A stretch of 10,786 nucleotides of DNA from Conidiobolus incongruus B7586 (taxonomy: Eukaryota; Entomophthoromycota; Entomophthoromycetes; Entomophthorales; Conidiobolaceae), in contig JNEM01014058.1 in the NCBI GenBank assembly GCA_000697335.1, forward strand, positions 1-10,786, read 5' to 3'. Under the pieces are notes generated by a model. It worked only from the letters and a program-made list of their open reading frames with translations. It was not told where the DNA came from and made no database searches. The position numbers were made by a program, and so were the translations under genes. Below, piece after piece: positions 8,816 to 10,786 of the stretch (positions within the stretch are counted from its first letter, which is position 1; every line of letters begins with the position of its first letter).

Positions 8816-9562
8816 AATATTGTTTTGTTAGTTTCGGGAATTATTTCATCATTCAAGTATTAAAATATACATAATACACATTTCTCCAAAAGGTTGAGAA
8901 AATTAAAATTTAACTAGCAGTTATTCCCCATTTTGATGATGACTTGTGAAGAAAAAGAGATAAATCTGAATGGAAAAAAATTCAATTAAATTTTATCTGA
9001 GAAAATAGAAGCAATGGGTTAAAGTACATTGATTTATAGAAATAAATTCAAAAATTAAATTATATTTTAAAATAATAGCAAAATATAAATTTTTAATGAA
9101 TTATAGATAACTTGGGTTGAATATTTTTAATATAAAGTATATAAAAATATTATATGAAAGAAAATTCTTAGAATTGATAAATTTACAAATAAATATTTAT
9201 TAAGGAAATTATTGTATTTATTTAAGAAAATTAAACATTTAATTTTAAAATGATAATAAGAATAAATATCAATTTATTATAATATTATCAATATAAATAT
9301 AATATTGATAATTTTATCATTATTATTTAATTCAAAATATAAATTTTAATAAGGGAAGAATAAATAACAATTTTTTTAATTTCTGACTTTATAAATATAT
9401 TATATATATTTAATTTAAATAAACTTATAAGAAACTATATAATCAATATATATTTTTTATTTATAATATAATATATAAAGTTAAGTTTAATTAATGATTA
9501 ATTGATATAATAAAATTAATAATATATTTAAGATAATTAATAAATATATAAATTTTAATATT
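8816..9562. other. Intergenic region grading into repeat DNA
   Basis: About 8816-9020 stays slightly richer in G/C and might hold more of the zinc-finger relic, but I see no second finger. From about 9050 the sequence becomes almost pure A/T. A perfect inverted repeat with 11-base arms (9284-9294 and 9302-9312, 7-base loop) lies here; arms made almost only of A and T make it weak evidence of function. The last ~70 bases before 9563 may be a diverged leftward continuation of the dispersed repeat. Confidence 0.55.
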
Positions 9563-9675
9563 ATTACCATAGAATTGAAAAAATAGGAAATTTTTTAATT
9601 TCTGATTTTTCAAACATATTATTAGTTTCAAATAAAAAAATATATACAAAATAAATAGAAAAATAAATAGTTTTG

Positions 9676-9713
<38 letters not shown>

Positions 9714-10786
9714 ACTTTTTTGATTAAAAAAATAATTTTTTAAAATTAATTATTTAATTTAATCATGTTTAAACCAAATAATAACCATCAAAAGTCTTTT
9801 ATTTTAGTATTAATTAAACTTAACCATAAACCTTTTAAAATTATTTAAAATTTATTGGTAACTTTTGTTAATAAAATATTATTTAAATTAACCATTAATC
9901 ACTAGGTAAATTATTTTAAAGTTAAGAGAAAAACTACCCAAAGCCTTTTAAAATCTAAAAAATTAATTTTAACTATCATTTTTAATTGTTAATAAAGTGA
10001 AAAATATATTAAAAAGCATTTTTTTATTTCAGTTAAAGAATTATTAAGATATTTTAATATTAGTCACATAAGTATCTTATATATATTGAAGTTTAAATTA
10101 AAATTAATTAATAAAAATATAAAATAAATATCTTATAATTTAACTAAAGATTAAAAAAATTAAAATAATTATTATTATACAAAATTTATTAAGATATAGC
10201 TAGAAACTAGAGCTTTTATAGCAAATTATTATAATTAATGAATTTTAGATTTTTTTGTATAATCTTCTATCAAAATATAAATCAAGGTGTTAAATTATAT
10301 TAATTCAACCCCCTTTATAAATTTCTTTAAATAAATATTTTATTGATAAGCAAATATTAATTATTATAATGGATTATAATAATATATGCTATTTTTATTT
10401 AGTTTTTAAACAAAAATTAATTAATATTAAACTTTATATTAATTTTTTAAATAAAATTATTTTTAATTAATGTTCTCAATATAATTTGAGAAAACCTATT
10501 ATTTTATATAGAAATTATAAAATATTTAAATTTAAAGTTATAAAAAACTTTCTAATTAAAAATAACTAGAAAAATCTAATATATCTAGTATTTTCTTTAT
10601 ATTATAACCTATGTAATTATAATTGTTTTAGGTAATTAAAAAACCAGCTTATAAGAAAATAAATATCTATAGGAAAATTTAATTAGTTTATAAAATATTA
10701 AATATTAGTTTTTAATAAAAAAACTATTTTTTAAGTATTAGATCTTTATTAAAAATATAACACAAAGTTATTAGAAATAAAATAAA
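9563..10786. repeat. Dispersed AT-rich repeat, copy 2 (fossil, cut by window end)
   Basis: This is the second copy of the repeat at 231-1420, same orientation, with starts about 9.3 kb apart. Shared blocks run in the same order through the full length, so the relation is not compositional coincidence. This copy is more A/T-rich than copy 1, with differences mostly of the C/T and G/A kind, and it carries an expanded TA run that copy 1 has only in short form. No open frame of useful length remains. The family is not recognised; it looks old and thoroughly broken. The alignment is still good at the last base, so the element continues beyond the window. Confidence 0.82.
9679..9712. repeat. Expanded TA microsatellite inside repeat copy 2
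   Basis: About seventeen TA units, at the place where copy 1 has only about five (near 330-342). The flanking repeat sequence matches on both sides, so the difference is a length change within one copy, by replication slippage after the copies separated. Confidence 0.9.

Overview
The window looks like a stretch of a very AT-rich eukaryotic nuclear genome, most likely fungal. Intergenic DNA is dominated by A/T runs and TA microsatellites. The two recognisable protein-coding loci are eukaryotic: a pleckstrin-homology (PH) domain protein, and a dynamin-family GTPase closest in motif wording to fungal Vps1. I see no bacterial operon, Shine-Dalgarno series, CRISPR array, rRNA or tRNA. The taxonomic call is an inference; an early-diverging, repeat-rich fungus would fit.

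Layout, left to right. (1) About 231-1420 is the first copy of a ~1.2 kb, strongly AT-biased dispersed repeat. (2) 1421-3263 is intergenic, with a TA microsatellite, small hairpins, a moderately GC-richer island (about 2440-3000) and a fungal-type intron-like signature just upstream of the PH gene. (3) 3264-4142 is the only gene that looks intact, an intronless 292-residue PH-domain protein. (4) 4143-5718 is intergenic, with a GC-richer patch carrying a perfect hairpin. (5) 5776-7878 is a decayed Vps1-type dynamin gene: GTPase, middle/stalk and GED segments appear in the correct order and at the spacing of an intronless full-length gene, but spread over all three forward frames. (6) 8597-8815 is a possible relic of a small C2H2 zinc-finger gene. 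(7) 9563-10786 is the second copy of the same dispersed repeat, in the same orientation and running off the window.

The loci do not form an obvious pathway. The picture is a repeat-bounded, decaying segment: one apparently live membrane-lipid-binding protein gene between a dead dynamin copy, a possible dead zinc finger and two eroded copies of a repeat. The two repeat copies differ largely by C/T and G/A transitions. Some changes in the dead genes (a TGA where the family has Arg, a Gly-to-Glu replacement in a GTPase motif) fit the same transition type, so a duplicate-targeting C-to-T process (RIP-like) is worth testing. I did not find a convincing new biological system here.
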